A DNA stretch of 64,000 bases from CBDCFT01 sp965216365 (GCA_965216365.1 CBDCFT010000079.1:1-64000); one strand, 5' to 3'. Shown: positions 1 to 10,898, counted from the first letter of the stretch. Notes: generated from the letters alone by a model not told the origin. A program made the numbers and translations.

Positions 1-1997
1 GCACCGCCATTTACAGCGCTGGACTCGTTGGGGCTGCAAACACTCGTCTATCCGACATTGCCAGGGGGCGGCATACAGACCATATTAAGCCGACAAGACC
101 CGCAATCAGAAGCAGGATTCCGGCTCTTTCTTGATGAACAAGGTGCGGTTTCCTTTGAACTCTCCTCCGCACAAGAAAACGGTGCTGTGGTATCGACGAA
201 CAAACCGGTGGTCGCACAGAGGTGGTACCTTGTCAGTGGCAGCTACGATGCCGAGTCCGGCAAATTGCTTGTCGCACAGCACCCATTTAAAGCCTATCCA
301 CGAGTGGATGACAAAGGCAGTGCCTGCTTCAGTACTACTCCTGACTTGACCCAGGCTGGCATTGTGGAGCCGTTGATAATAGCTGCGCGAGTGGCTTCAG
401 ATCGACCGGCGAAAGAACACTTCAAACGGTCGTATCGAAGCGCCTAGACTTTGCGCACGTGCTTTGGACTTGGCGGAAATGGAAGAACTCATCGATGACC
501 AGAGCGAGAAGATCGTCGCAGCTTGGGATTTCTCGACTGGCATATCTAGTGACCAGATTCGTGATGTTTCGGTTAACCAACTGCATGGTCAGCTGGTCAA
601 CTTGCCGACGCGCGGTGTAGCCGGACATAGATGGAACGGAGAAGAGCATTGTTGGACCAAGCGCCCAGACCACTATGGTGCAATTCATTTCCATGACGAC
701 GACCTTTACGACTGCGCCTGGGAAACAGACTTTGAAGTGGAACTGCCAGATGACATTCCAAGTGCCGTGTACGCACTGCACCTTCATGGGGGTGGTGAAA
801 ACTACTATTTCCCGATTGTAGTTCGACCTCCCTCGCGGCACAACAACTGCACCGGTTGCATTTCTGTTACCCACAGCCAGCTATATGGCTTACGCGAATA
901 ATCGTATTGGTATTGATGTTCCGGAAACGGAGATTGTTTGGGGGCGTCTAATTCAAATGAACGCAATTGACCTCTTCATGCAGGAGCATCCTGAAATTGG
1001 TCTGTGTTTCTATGACTTACACAACGATGGGAGTGGCGTGTTTTATTCCTCGCGTTTGCGGCCTATTGTGAATTTGCAACCCAAACATATCGGTCATCTG
1101 GGTGGGATCGGCTCGAATGTGTGGCAGTTCAATGCCGATACTCATATTCTCAACTGGCTGGAACAATTGGGCCAACCGTTTGATGTCATTACGGACGAGG
1201 ATCTCGAAACAGAAGGTGTGGCTGCTATTGCAGGTTATCGAACGCTGATCACCGGCACACACCCGGAATACTATTCAATCGGCATGTTGGATAGTGTGCA
1301 GACCTACGTTGATAATGGAGGGCGCCTGATGTATCTGGGCGGCAACGGTTTTTATTGGCGAGTCTCTTTTCATCCCACGTTGCCCGGAGTGATCGAGTGT
1401 CGAAAATCTGAAGACGGCATTCGTGCTTTTGCTCCTTTGCCCGGAGAGTTCTACTCCAGTTTCACCGGCGAATATACCGGGCTATGGCGGCGAAACGGTC
1501 GACCACCGAATAAGTTAGTGGGGATAGGGATGGTTTCGCAGGGGTTTGATATTTCATCACCCTATGTTCGTACGGAGACTAGTCGAGACCCCCGAGTTGC
1601 TTTCATTTTTGAGGGAGTCGAAAATGAAGTCATCGGCGATTACGGACTTTCAGGAGGAGGGGCGGCTGGTCTCGAACTGGATGCTGTTGATCAATCGCTG
1701 GGTACACCGCCACACGCACTTGTACTCGCTTCATCCGAACGTCATTCGGATCTATACCTCATGACGCCGGAGGATATGAACGACCCGGCTCCAGGTCTTG
1801 GAGGAACCGAAGCAGAAATTATTCGAGCGGACATGGTGTTTTTCGAAACACCGGGCGGTGGTGCCGTTTTCTCTACCGGCTCAATCGCATGGGCGGGTAG
1901 TCTCTCCCACGCGGATTACAACAACGATATTTCTCGCATTACAACCAATGTGCTGAAACGATTTTTGGATGAAACTCCGTTTGAAACATCTTCATAG
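1..1997 (+). CDS. dmfA2: N,N-dimethylformamidase large subunit (partial, frameshifted)
   Basis: The enzyme family hydrolyses N,N-dimethylformamide to formate and dimethylamine. The 5' end lies before the window; frame 1 is open from base 1. About 665 residues remain, against roughly 760 in known large subunits. The N-terminal visible part looks like a LamG-type beta-sandwich, followed by the conserved YGAIHFHDDDLYD stretch (about 670-710) and the C-terminal dimethylformamidase domain from PTASYMAYANNR (about 870) to the stop. The protein reads through three frames: shifts lie at the AAA run at 424-426 and near 855-870, and both look like one-base insertions. I treat it as one intact gene with sequence errors. 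The neighbours (LysR, ABC importer, alcohol dehydrogenase) suggest a small-amide catabolic cluster. The small subunit is not visible. Confidence 0.8.
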
Positions 1998-2154
1998 TGC
2001 CTTATTGGGCATAGTCGTGTTTAATGAGATCTTTGAAATCTAGCACTGCAAATTTTCTAGGGTTCATATACCCTAAAACCAAAAATTCACTTGCGTGTGT
2101 ATGTACTACCGAATGCGAACGAAAATTCATTTGATAATCGTCTTTTTAGCAATG

Positions 2155-3048
2155 TTAAACGAATGCGAGAGCAGCGCGATTGGATTCACGCATGCGGTGC
2201 CCTAAATAAAATTCGTCTTCGTAGCGATAGATTTCAGGCAAGATTGCCCGCATCTCGTATGTCTTTTCCCATTGACTAGCATAGTGGTCGGGTAAATATC
2301 CGATGTATTTTCCGGAAAGTATCATCAAGGCAATGCTTTCCATGTGTGCTGCGGTAGCACGTTGTTGGAAGTCGAGTTTTTCTGGGGGTTTAGACTCGAG
2401 TGTGTACGAACGGACCGGCAAACATTGCACTGGCAATTGTCTCTTTACTTATTTTTTGATCGGGCAAACCATATAAATTGTGATGATTGCCGCAAAAAAG
2501 AAGTTTGTGTCTCAGAAAACGAATGCTCTTAATTAACAGCGTCATGGTGACGTAGCATGGGTGACAAAATGACGTGATAGCGTTCTTCGAGCAGGCCCTG
2601 ATGCAGCGCTTGAGGGGAGTTGATATCGATGTTGATTCTTACTTCAGGAGCGATGTCCGAGAATTCGGCAATAGCTTGTCCCAGTCTTAGCGATGTATTT
2701 GTTGCGAACCGCGTCAACCACACCCAGATGCAGTTCGCCAATGAGTTGACCTCGAACACTCCCAACGGCACCGCGGAAATTTTCTAGGGAACGAAAAAGT
2801 TTTAGTGCCGCATCATAGATCGCTTGTCCTTGTTCGGTAAGTTGAAATCCTTTTCGACCCCGTTCGCACAGTCTAACGTCAAGGCGGTCCTCCAGTTGAC
2901 GAATATGAATACTGATTGTGGAGGCCGATATGCCAAGCTCATCTTGTGCTGCCGCAAATCCTCGATGGCGGACGACCGCTGCAAACACCCGTAACAATCT
3001 TAAATCGAGATCGCGCACGTTGGAAATGGGAGGCGCTTTATCCATCAT
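2155..3048 (-). CDS. LysR-family transcriptional regulator (frameshifted)
   Basis: The N-terminal winged HTH (about residues 14-72, with GFAAAQDELGISASTISIHI) is typical of LysR regulators. The first frame stops early, but the homology continues in other frames: DIAPEVRINIDINSPQALHQ (about 2590-2660), then LLFCGNHHNLYGLPDQKIS (about 2450-2510), then the C-terminal YGYLPDHYA-like part (IGYLPDHYASQW, about 2270-2330) to a TAA at 2155-2157. The whole span is about 298 codons, the usual LysR length. One break is an extra base at the AA pair near 2707; another lies near 2490-2535. It is divergent from the importer at 3211 and likely controls it, dmfA2 and the dehydrogenase (inference). Confidence 0.72.
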
Positions 3049-3210
3049 ACATTTATAATAATCAATGTAAACATTAATACAATAGTATTTATAAAGGTAT
3101 ATCCATTGTCTAGCTTGCTAACTGGTCTATAGTTTTGACTTCAATCGGGCGGTACAAGTCATTCGAATTGATTTACGCTACGCAAGCCAACAAAGAAGAG
3201 GAGTAGAGAT
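3049..3210. promoter_or_regulatory. Divergent LysR / ABC importer intergenic region
   Basis: This 162-bp gap separates the LysR gene from the divergent importer operon and must hold both promoters. The part next to the LysR gene (3050-3105) is AT-rich with TTATAATAA-like and AATATTA-like tracts. A purine-rich ribosome site (AAGAAGAGGAG) lies just before the ATG at 3211. I cannot fix a specific LysR box. Confidence 0.4.
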
Positions 3211-4185
3211 ATGAATCACCGATGTATACACAACGTTGTCTTTGCTACAACGCTATTGATTTTCGCCAGCACCGTTCACGCAGAACAACTCATACTCGGC
3301 CACTCCACCTGGGTCGGTTACGGGCCTTTTTATATCGCTCGCGACAAAGGATACTTTGAGGAAGAGGGGGTGGACTTGAAACTCCAGATCATGGAAAACA
3401 CATCGCTGAAGATGGGTGCGTTAATGGCGGGTCAAATTGACATCGTCGCATCAACCGCCGATGAGTTTCCGCTCTACATGAAACCGAATAAACTGGTGAA
3501 ATATATTTTTGCTGTGGACAATTCCAAAGGTGGTGACGGCGTTGTTTCGCAAAAAGAGATCAATTCCGTTGCCGACCTAAAGGATAAAAAAGTTGCGTTT
3601 GAAGAGGGTTCAGTTTCCCAGTTCTTCATAAATGCGCTACTTCGCGAAGCAGGACTGACCCAGGACGATATCAACATGGTGAATATGACTGCTACTGACG
3701 CTGGTGTGGCGTTTACTGCGAATCGTGTTGATGCAGCAGTAACCTGGGAGCCGCATTTGTCTCAAGGTGCGGCCACCGAGCACGGTAAAATTTTGGTCAC
3801 CAGCGCGGAAAAACCGGGTTTGATCGTTGACGTTGTTGCCGTCACGCAAGAGACATTAGACAACCGGCGAGCCGAACTGGAAGCGTTGTGGCGTGCTTGG
3901 AATAGGGCGCTCACTTTCCTAGAAGAAAATCCTGACGAGGCTTATGCGATGATGGCAAAGGGCGTCGGTGGATGGCTTGAGGACCCGGAGGAGTTCGCTG
4001 CGACCGTCACGGGTATCGAGTATTTAGACGAAACCAAAAACCGAGACCTATTCGGACAACCCGACGCACCCGGGCAGCTCTATCAAACACTGGGTTACGC
4101 TTTGGATATTTGGCGCGATTTTGGTCGACTTCAAGTGGATTCTACTGCTGCCGACATTATCGAGCATTCCTTCGTAGGGCAGTAG
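3211..4185 (+). CDS. ABC transporter substrate-binding protein (NMT1/TauA/SsuA type)
   Basis: This is a periplasmic binding protein of the NMT1/TauA/SsuA superfamily (324 aa). A signal peptide spans residues 1-24, ending at VHA. The mature start (LILGHSTWVGYGPFYIARDKGYFEEEGVDL) is the classic family N-terminus. Members bind sulfonates, pyrimidine precursors, nitrate or small aromatic and amide compounds, so sequence alone does not give the ligand. It is first in an operon with a permease and an ATPase, each within a few bases of the next. The nearby dimethylformamidase suggests an amide or degradation product as ligand (inference). A strong AGGAG site supports the ATG at 3211. Confidence 0.85.
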   Translation: MNHRCIHNVVFATTLLIFASTVHAEQLILGHSTWVGYGPFYIARDKGYFEEEGVDLKLQIMENTSLKMGALMAGQIDIVASTADEFPLYMKPNKLVKYIFAVDNSKGGDGVVSQKEINSVADLKDKKVAFEEGSVSQFFINALLREAGLTQDDINMVNMTATDAGVAFTANRVDAAVTWEPHLSQGAATEHGKILVTSAEKPGLIVDVVAVTQETLDNRRAELEALWRAWNRALTFLEENPDEAYAMMAKGVGGWLEDPEEFAATVTGIEYLDETKNRDLFGQPDAPGQLYQTLGYALDIWRDFGRLQVDSTAADIIEHSFVGQ

Positions 4186-4197
4186 TATCACATAGCC

Positions 4198-4998
4198 ATG
4201 GGGAGGCTCGCGAGAACACTTCTTACTCCTAAGCGAAGCCTTCCCAGGATTCTCGAAGTCAGTGTCGGTACCGGAGTCGGTGCCGCCCTGTTTGTCGCGT
4301 GGTGTGTGGCGACATACGGCGGATTCATTAGCCAGGATTTTCTGCCAGCACCGCACCTCGTTGTAAGGGCGTTTTTTGAAAAACTGGCGGACGGGTCGCT
4401 ACTTAAACACATCGGCGTATCATTACTCGAGATATATACGGGCTTTATCCTTGCCTCGGCGATCGCAATACCCGTTGGTATCTTTATGGGCAGTTTTCGA
4501 ATTGTTGCGGCTGCAATCGAGCCGATAATTAATTTCGTTCGGTATTTGCCAGTAACATCGATGATTCCATTGTTGATACTTTGGATCGGAATTGGCTTAG
4601 AAGAAAAAATCGCCGTGATTTTTATCGGCACTTTTTTTCAACAGGTGGTGATGGTCGCCGATGTGTCCGCACGCGTACCACGCGATTTACTCGATGCTTC
4701 CTATACACTCGGCGCGACTCGCAGTCAGGTGGTGACTCGTGTTTTGTTTCCCGCCACTTTGCCGGGAATCATGGATACCTTGCGGGTGACCATGGGTTGG
4801 GCCTGGACATTTTTAGTTGTGGCCGAGCTCGTGGCCGCCGATGCCGGATTAGGATACATGATCCTTCAGGCAATGCGCGGTTTTCACCCTGACGTCATAT
4901 TCGTCGGCATATTGGTCATTGGTGTACTCGGGTTGCTAACCGATATGTTCTTTAAATGTCTGCGGAACTATTATTTGCCCTGGGCGAATATTCACTGA
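4198..4998 (+). CDS. ABC transporter permease (TauC/SsuC type)
   Basis: This inner-membrane permease (266 aa) belongs to the BPD_transp_1 family and has about six hydrophobic segments. The EAA-loop signature is present around residues 160-185 (LLDASYTLGATRSQVVTRV, then LPGIMDTLRVTMGWAW), where the ATPase docks. It begins 12 bp after the binding-protein stop. The C-terminus ends with a YYLPWANIH tail, and the ATPase follows directly. The ATG at 4198 has no strong ribosome site, so coupling to the upstream gene is likely. Confidence 0.87.
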   Translation: MGRLARTLLTPKRSLPRILEVSVGTGVGAALFVAWCVATYGGFISQDFLPAPHLVVRAFFEKLADGSLLKHIGVSLLEIYTGFILASAIAIPVGIFMGSFRIVAAAIEPIINFVRYLPVTSMIPLLILWIGIGLEEKIAVIFIGTFFQQVVMVADVSARVPRDLLDASYTLGATRSQVVTRVLFPATLPGIMDTLRVTMGWAWTFLVVAELVAADAGLGYMILQAMRGFHPDVIFVGILVIGVLGLLTDMFFKCLRNYYLPWANIH

Positions 4999-5009
4999 CA
5001 TTAAGTATC

Positions 5010-5789
5010 GTGGCCAGCTTATCCATCAATAACGTTTGTCTTAAGTTCAGTGCTCGACACCAATTGGACGTCACCGCACTCGATGGTTTGTCAATGGAAA
5101 TTCCCGACGGGCAGTTTGCAGTCATCGTTGGGCCATCAGGTTGTGGCAAGTCGAGCCTGCTTTATCTATTAGCTGGGCTTAACGAACCCACTGCTGGCCA
5201 GTGCCGTATTGATGGAAAGTTAATCGACGGACCCGGATCGGACCGGGGTATGGTGTTTCAGTCGTACACCTTGTTCCCCTGGCTGACTGTGCAAAGAAAT
5301 ATTGAATTCGGACCGCAACTGCGTGGAATGCCGCCGAGTGAAAGAGCTGCCAAGGCACGCGAGTACATCAGTAACGTTCAACTTGAAGGATTCGAGCAGC
5401 ATTATCCGAATCAACTGTCGGGTGGTATGCGTCAGCGTGTCGCGCTGGCTCGTACATTCGCCAATGACCCTGAAGTGCTGTTGATGGACGAACCATTCGG
5501 GGCCCTGGATAGTCAGACGCGAACAGTGATGCAAGAGCTGTTACTTGAAATTTGGAATAAAGATCAGAAAACAGTGTTGTTTGTGACTCATGATATCGAT
5601 GAAGCATTGCTGTTGGGAGATAAAGTACACGTGATGTCGGCAAGACCTGGTCGAATAATCGAGACCATCGACGTGGACATTAGCGATCAACGAACTATTG
5701 ACTTAATTACGAGTGAGTACTTCGTCAGTCGCAAGAAGCGAATTATGGAATTACTGCATGATGAAGTCATTGCAGCGATACAACAGTAA
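5010..5789 (+). CDS. ABC transporter ATP-binding protein (TauB/SsuB type)
   Basis: The ATPase of the importer shows Walker A GPSGCGKSS, a Q-loop (VFQSYTLFPW), the signature LSGGMRQRVALARTF, Walker B VLLMDEPFGALD and the H-loop VTHDIDEAL, all in canonical order and spacing for nitrate/taurine-type transporters. An in-frame ATG at 4956 would overlap the permease by 43 bp and add an atypical leader. The GTG at 5010, 11 bp after the permease stop, places the family start (LSINNVCLKF) right at the N-terminus, so I prefer it. Confidence 0.87.
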   Translation: MASLSINNVCLKFSARHQLDVTALDGLSMEIPDGQFAVIVGPSGCGKSSLLYLLAGLNEPTAGQCRIDGKLIDGPGSDRGMVFQSYTLFPWLTVQRNIEFGPQLRGMPPSERAAKAREYISNVQLEGFEQHYPNQLSGGMRQRVALARTFANDPEVLLMDEPFGALDSQTRTVMQELLLEIWNKDQKTVLFVTHDIDEALLLGDKVHVMSARPGRIIETIDVDISDQRTIDLITSEYFVSRKKRIMELLHDEVIAAIQQ

Positions 5790-5818
5790 ACGATTAACCT
5801 ACTATCTAGGACGCTAGT

Positions 5819-6841
5819 ATGTCTGATAAATCAACGATGAAGGCTGCCTTGCTGACGAAGTACGCAGCACCTTTAGAAATTTCTGAAGTGCCAATTCCTG
5901 AGCCGAAACCCGGTGAATTATTGGTGAAGCTAGAAGCCTGTGGCGTTTGCCACACGGACGTCCATTTCTGGAAAGGCGAGCACGAACTACCGAGTTCGCT
6001 ACCTCAAGTCATGGGTCATGAAGGAGTCGGTCGTATTGTTGAAACCGGTTCAAATGGTTCTACTTGGAAGATCGGGGAACGGGTCGGCGTGGGATATGTT
6101 TTTGATACTTGCGGTCATTGCCGTGAATGCCTTACCGGTTACGAAACCCATTGTAAAGATGTCACATGTACCGGCGTAAACGTTAGTGGTTGTTTCGCGG
6201 AGTATATGGTGCTGCGGCAAAACTGGGCCACCCGAGTTCCCGAATCGCTGGCGGTGACCGATGCCGCTCCCTTGCTCTGCGCAGGTGTCGCGGCATACAG
6301 CGCAATGCGTAAAGCACATCTTGAGCCTGGCGAGCTGGTTGTCATTTTTGGAATCGGCGGATTAGGTACCTACGCAATACAATATTCAAAACTCAATGGT
6401 GCTCGAGTTGCCGTTGTTGATGTCGACGACAAAAAGCTCGAGTTGGCAAGCCAGATTGGTGCAGATTATGTTTTTCGGGCAGACGAAAACCCGGAAGAAA
6501 AGATTCTGTCCATTGGAGGAGCCGATGCCTGCTTGAATTTCGCCCCCGTTGCGTCTACATGGCAACAAATGTTATCGAGTTGTGCGCCAAGGGGACGGAT
6601 TGTACTCGTTGCGTTACCGACCGATCCGCTCCGCTTTGAAGCGCCACAAATCATCGAGAGCGGACTTACTGTCATGGGCAGCGCCGATGGAACCCGTCAG
6701 GAATTGCGGCAACTGATGGAGATAGCCAATGCTAAACGAGTTGAAAGTGTGGTAGAGGCGATGCCATTTTTAGAAATTAATACTGCGTTACAGCGGCTTG
6801 ACTCGGGTGAACTTAAAAGTCGGCTCGTTCTTGAATTTTGA
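5819..6841 (+). CDS. Zinc-dependent alcohol dehydrogenase (AdhP/AdhT-like)
   Basis: A medium-chain zinc alcohol dehydrogenase of 340 aa. The catalytic zinc site is visible as CGVCHTD and GHEGVG near residues 40-70. The structural zinc site is the CGHCRECLTGYETHC motif with four cysteines. The NAD-binding Rossmann motif GIGGLG lies near residue 177 and is followed by VVDVDD, whose acidic end favours NAD over NADP. It starts 29 bp after the ATPase and probably shares its transcript. A role in oxidising an alcohol or hydroxymethyl intermediate made from the imported compound is inference. Confidence 0.87.
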   Translation: MSDKSTMKAALLTKYAAPLEISEVPIPEPKPGELLVKLEACGVCHTDVHFWKGEHELPSSLPQVMGHEGVGRIVETGSNGSTWKIGERVGVGYVFDTCGHCRECLTGYETHCKDVTCTGVNVSGCFAEYMVLRQNWATRVPESLAVTDAAPLLCAGVAAYSAMRKAHLEPGELVVIFGIGGLGTYAIQYSKLNGARVAVVDVDDKKLELASQIGADYVFRADENPEEKILSIGGADACLNFAPVASTWQQMLSSCAPRGRIVLVALPTDPLRFEAPQIIESGLTVMGSADGTRQELRQLMEIANAKRVESVVEAMPFLEINTALQRLDSGELKSRLVLEF

Positions 6842-6972
6842 ATGCCGTAAGACGTTATTGGGGTATTGAAAGACATCGAGGAAACTATATAAGGCAATGG
6901 ATAATCAGTCCATTTGTCGCTAACGGATTCAATGGATTCGAATCATCATAACCTATTGAAATAGAAGGAAAA

Positions 6973-7049
6973 TGGTGGGCCCGGTAGGACTCGAACCTAC
7001 GACCAATGGATTATGAGTCCACTGCTCTAACCAACTGAGCTACAGGCCC
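6973..7049 (-). tRNA. tRNA-Ile2 (anticodon CAT, lysidine type)
   Basis: The 77-nt cloverleaf folds completely, with acceptor GGGCCTG paired to CGGGCCC (one G-T pair), D-loop TAGCTCAGTTGGTTAGAGC, anticodon loop CTCATAA and T-arm GTAGG-TTCGAGT-CCTAC; discriminator A and CCA are encoded. CAT could be elongator Met or Ile2. Acceptor pairs C4-G69 and C5-G68 match the TilS determinants known for tRNA-Ile2, whereas E. coli elongator Met has U4-A69 and A5-U68. The position just downstream of rpoD also fits Ile2 in many gammaproteobacteria. Confidence 0.9.
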
Positions 7050-7144
7050 AAGAGAAGATCTAAGATTCCACTCGGAGAGCGAAAATTTTACCAGACCGAA
7101 AGCCGGGCGGGTGCAGCTTGGCCTGGGTTTCTTGAAGTTATGTT

Positions 7145-7167
7145 CCCCCGATCGATTTGATCGGGGG
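7145..7167 (-). terminator. Hairpin downstream of rpoD
   Basis: A perfect 9-bp stem (CCCCCGATC / GATCGGGGG) with a 5-nt loop lies 24 bp past the rpoD stop. There is no clear T-run on the rpoD strand, so it may be a weak terminator or an RNA 3'-end stabiliser. Confidence 0.5.
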
Positions 7168-7190
7168 AGTTTCGTTGTGGTTTTTCAGCT

Positions 7191-9039
7191 TTAACTTTCG
7201 AGAAAACTGCGCAAGTGTTCCGAACGTGTCGGATGGCGAAGCTTCCGCAACGCTTTAGCTTCGATCTGGCGTATGCGTTCCCGGGTTACGTCGAATTGCT
7301 TACCGACTTCTTCCAGCGTGTGGTCGGTGTTCATGCCGATACCGAAACGCATTTGCAATACTTTCGCTTCGCTTGGGTGTTAACGTGTCCATGAATGCCT
7401 TTGGTTGCGCCGCTTAAACCGGATGAGGTTGCGGCATCCAACGGTGCTTCCACGTTTTTGTCTTCAATAAAGTCGCCCAGATGCGAATCCTCGTCGTCAC
7501 CAATCGGTGTTTCCATGGAGATCGGTTCTTTCGCAATCTTAAGCACTTTGCGAATTTTGTCTTCCGGCATTTCCATACGCGTTCCGCCAATTCATCCGGC
7601 AGTCGGCTCCCTTCGGCCTTTCTCTTGCAGCATCTGTCGGGAGATCGCGATTAAGTTTGTTGATGGTCTCTATCATGTGTACCGGAATACGAATGGTGCG
7701 TGCCTGATCAGCGATAGAACGCGTGATGGCCTGGCGTATCCACCAAGTTGCATAGGTGGAAAACTTATAACCACGCCGATACTCGAATTTGTCTACCGCT
7801 TTCATCAAACCAATGTTGCCTTCCTGGATTAAATCCAGAAACTGCAATCCGCGGTTGGTGTATTTTTTCGCGATGGAGATGACCAATCGCAAGTTGGCTT
7901 CAACCATTTCCTTCTTGGCGCGCCGTGCTTTGGCTTCACCGATGGACATGCGTCGATTGATTTCCTTGAGTTCGGAAATTGGCATGCCGACCCTGGCTTC
8001 CAGTTGCAAAAGCTTGTGCCGCGCTGTTTCCAGTTCTTCCAGGTTTTGTTGTAACAAATCGGTATCGCCTTCGCCGTTCTTGAGCAGCTTTTGCGGCCAG
8101 TCCTTATCGGTTTCGCTGCCGATAAAAATTTGCATAAAGGCCTTGCGCGGCATGCGTGCCTTGTGTATGCAGATATCAACAATGCTTTTTTTCGCATTTG
8201 CGAACCTGTTCAACGACATCACGCACCATGTAGGACAAGTGGTCGATTTGACGCGGCACGAATTTGATTTCCAGGAATTCGCGTGCCAGCTTTTTCTGGT
8301 GCCTGGCGATTTGTTTTGCGCCGATGCCATGTTTTTCAATAGCTCTTCCTAAGGACGCATAGCCTTTGCGAATGCGTGCAAAACGCGCGGCGGCTTCCTC
8401 CGGATCGGGACCGGTGTCGACGACTTCTTCTTCCTCGTCGTCGTCAGCTTTGTCATCACCCTTTTTGTCGGCATCAGCGGAAAAACCGGGAGAAACCGGA
8501 ATTGGTTCTTCCTCGGCGTCGTCCGGATCGATGAAATCCACTAACAGATCGGTCAAGCGCATGTCGCCGGCTTCCACTTTATCGGCCAGCGTAATAATTT
8601 CCTGGATGGCTAACGGACAGGTCGCAATAGCATCGACGCTTTGACGAATGCCGTCTTCGATGCGCTTGGCCAGTGCGATTTCGTCTTTGCGCGTTAACAG
8701 ATCAACCGTACCCATCTCACGCATGTACATGCGCACCGGGTCGGTGGTGCGGCCCAAACTCGCTTTCTACCGCCGTGGTTTAAAAACGGCCTCCGCTTCA
8801 TCGGCGACCTCTTCATCGTCGGGGTTATCGGTTTTCAGTAACAGGCTATCCGGATCGGGTGGCTTGTCGTACACCTCGATACCCATGTCGTTGATCATGT
8901 TTACCACCGCTTCGATCTGGTCGGTGTCGTGCATATCCTCGGGCAAGTGGTCGTTGATCTCACGATAGGTGAGAAAACCCTGTTCCTTGCCTTTGAGGAT
9001 CAGTCGTTTGAGTTCAGACTGTTTAGTTTCGGATTCCAT
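7191..9039 (-). CDS. rpoD: RNA polymerase sigma-70 factor RpoD (frameshifted by sequence errors)
   Basis: This is the primary sigma factor, about 616 codons. Region 1.1 starts MESETKQSELKRLILKGKEQ; region 1.2 has GRTTDPVRMYMREMG; region 2 has LIQEGNIGLMKAVDKF and YKFSTYATWWIRQAITR; region 4.2 ends TRERIRQIEAKALRKLRHP with TAA at 7191-7193. The protein is recovered only by changing frame at several sites: the TTT run at 8779-8781, the CCC at 8753-8755, seven T at 8186-8192 (six restore CEKSIVDICI), several places in 7570-7660, and near 7370-7385. Most are one-base insertions. An essential sigma factor cannot be this broken, so these are data errors. It follows dnaG by about 100 bp. Confidence 0.93.
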
Positions 9040-9141
9040 GCAGTGATCTCAGGTAGTTAAACGGTTGAGTGGGCAAAACGATTAATTATAACGTGGTTTT
9101 CGGAATTTCCCTAGCGCTTTAGGGCAAGTTTTCCGCGTATT

Positions 9142-10898
9142 TCAGTTCGATTTGTGCTGTTGAGTCAGTTCCAAAAGCCGCTGCTTTTCTATCTCTGATA
9201 GGGCGCGCTCGCGGGATTCAGCCAGTAATTCATCAATCTCCTGGCTCAACCGCTTTTTTGCCAATGTACGCACTGTCTCGTCAAACACCTCGACCACGTT
9301 ATCGTCAAGTACTAAGTGGTCCCAGGCGGACAGCTTTTCAAGGTGGGTATGGTGCGTTGTTTGGCGAAACCGCTCCAGCAAGTTTGCCGTCTTGAGTTCC
9401 GGTTCTGCATCCGTGAGATCGACCAGCTCGATCAGTAAATCCACGCCTGGTAAGTTAAGTCCAGCGAGATTCTCAATGTTTGTTCGGCCATGAGTTTTGT
9501 CCGGATATTGGAGTAGCAGGGCAATCGCCGTCGCCACGGGCGATAAAGTCGCAGGTTTAGCGGGTTTGTGTGGATTCCTTTGCGTGGGCGTCGGTTGTGG
9601 CGTGGTTCGGCTGAGTTTGTCGGTATCGAGTCTCGATAAGCTGGACAATCTTTCAAACATCAACTCTTTAAGTACACCGTCATTTAGTTTGCCAAGCAAT
9701 GGTTTGCATAGTTCGACAAGACGGGCGCGTCCATCGAGCCGTGTCAGATTGGTTTGCACTATCAGGCTGTCAAATAAAAAGTCCGGTAATGGCGTTGCTT
9801 GTTTGATTCGTTCACGGAAAGCATCAGCGCCTTCAGCCCGCACTATGGAGTCGGGGTCTTCGCCGTCAGGCAGAAATAAAAATCCAATTTGCAAGCCATC
9901 ACGCAAAACGGGTAGGGCGACTTCCAGCGCTCGCCAGGCGGCGTCACGACCCGGCGCGATCGCCATCGAAACAAAAAACGATTTCCGGTGCGAGCCGGAA
10001 AAGTCTTTCCAGGTGCGGCGCCGTGTGGTTGCCGTGCCCAGTGTAGCGACGGCATTGTCAATGCCGGATTGAGCGAGAGCGACGACATCCATGTAACCTT
10101 CCGACAACAACACTGTATTGTAAATCACGAATGGACTTGCGCGCACGGTAAAGTCCGTACAACTCACTGCCTTTGTGAAACAACGGCGTTTCTGGCGAGT
10201 TAAGATACTTGGGTTCGCCGTCGCCTAAGATGCGCCCCGCCAAAACCGACTATCCGGCCACGGTGATCCTCGATGGGAAACATGATCCGCCCACGAAAAC
10301 GATCATAGTAACCGCCGTTGTCTTTGCTGATTAACAACCCGGCAGTGGCCATGGATTTTTGTTTTGAATCTGACGTGCCAACCGCTTTCAAAACGCCATC
10401 CCAACTGTCGGGCGCGAAACCCAAATCGAAGGACGCGGCGATTTCTCCACTTAAACCGCGTTGCTTGAGATAGTCTATAGCCGTTTTTGCCTGCGCGTGT
10501 TCACGCAGTTGCCGTCGATAATAATTTTTCGCGTCCGATAAAACCGATAACAAGTCTTTACCTTGATTCGGCGCTTTAGAAGCACCGGGTTTGTTTTCTT
10601 CGCTCGGTACCTCCAAACCAACCTGGCCAGCTAGTTCTTCGATAGCTTCGGGGAAGGATAAATTTCCGAATTCCATCAAGAAGGTGATGGCGGTTCCGCT
10701 CTGTCCGCACCCGAAGCAATGATAAAACTGTTTGGCCTGGCTAACGGTGAACGACGGCGTTTTTTCATCGTGAAAAGGACAGCGGGATTTGTAATCCTTA
10801 CCCATTTTCGACAACGGCACGCGACTGTCGATGACATCGACAATATCAACGCGTGCGAGTACTTCGTCGATGAAATGTTGGGGGATCTTACCGGCCAT
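9142..10898 (-). CDS. dnaG: DNA primase DnaG (frameshifted by sequence errors)
   Basis: DnaG makes RNA primers at the replication fork. The N-terminal zinc-binding domain shows CPFHDEKTPSF and FHCFGCG-type motifs (YHCFGCGQSG), followed by the RNA-polymerase core. The TOPRIM segments SEGYMDVVAL and FCFDGDRAGRDA are present, the latter only when the frame is changed. Breaks: C-run 10235-10238 (one extra base; the correct frame gives GGRILGDGEPKYLN), near 10100 (an extra G gives GRLHGC instead of EGYMDV), and a compensating pair near 10013-10022 and 9950-9952. The C-terminal helicase-binding domain is intact to the stop. It lies between yqeY and rpoD, the conserved macromolecular-synthesis order. 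Confidence 0.92.

Noticed and set aside
2041..2090. Terminator after dmfA2 (AGGGT-TCATAT-ACCCT)
   Set aside because: The stem is only 5 bp and has no T-run on either strand.
8176..8340. Programmed ribosomal frameshift at the T7/A7 run in rpoD
   Set aside because: A slippery A7 run exists, but several other breaks occur in the same gene and in dnaG without such a context, so sequence error explains all of them better.
7395..8644. Long plus-strand frames of 145 and 187 codons opposite rpoD
   Set aside because: They are antisense shadows. The minus strand encodes recognisable sigma-70 regions over the whole stretch, and the plus-strand translations are low-complexity with no family match.
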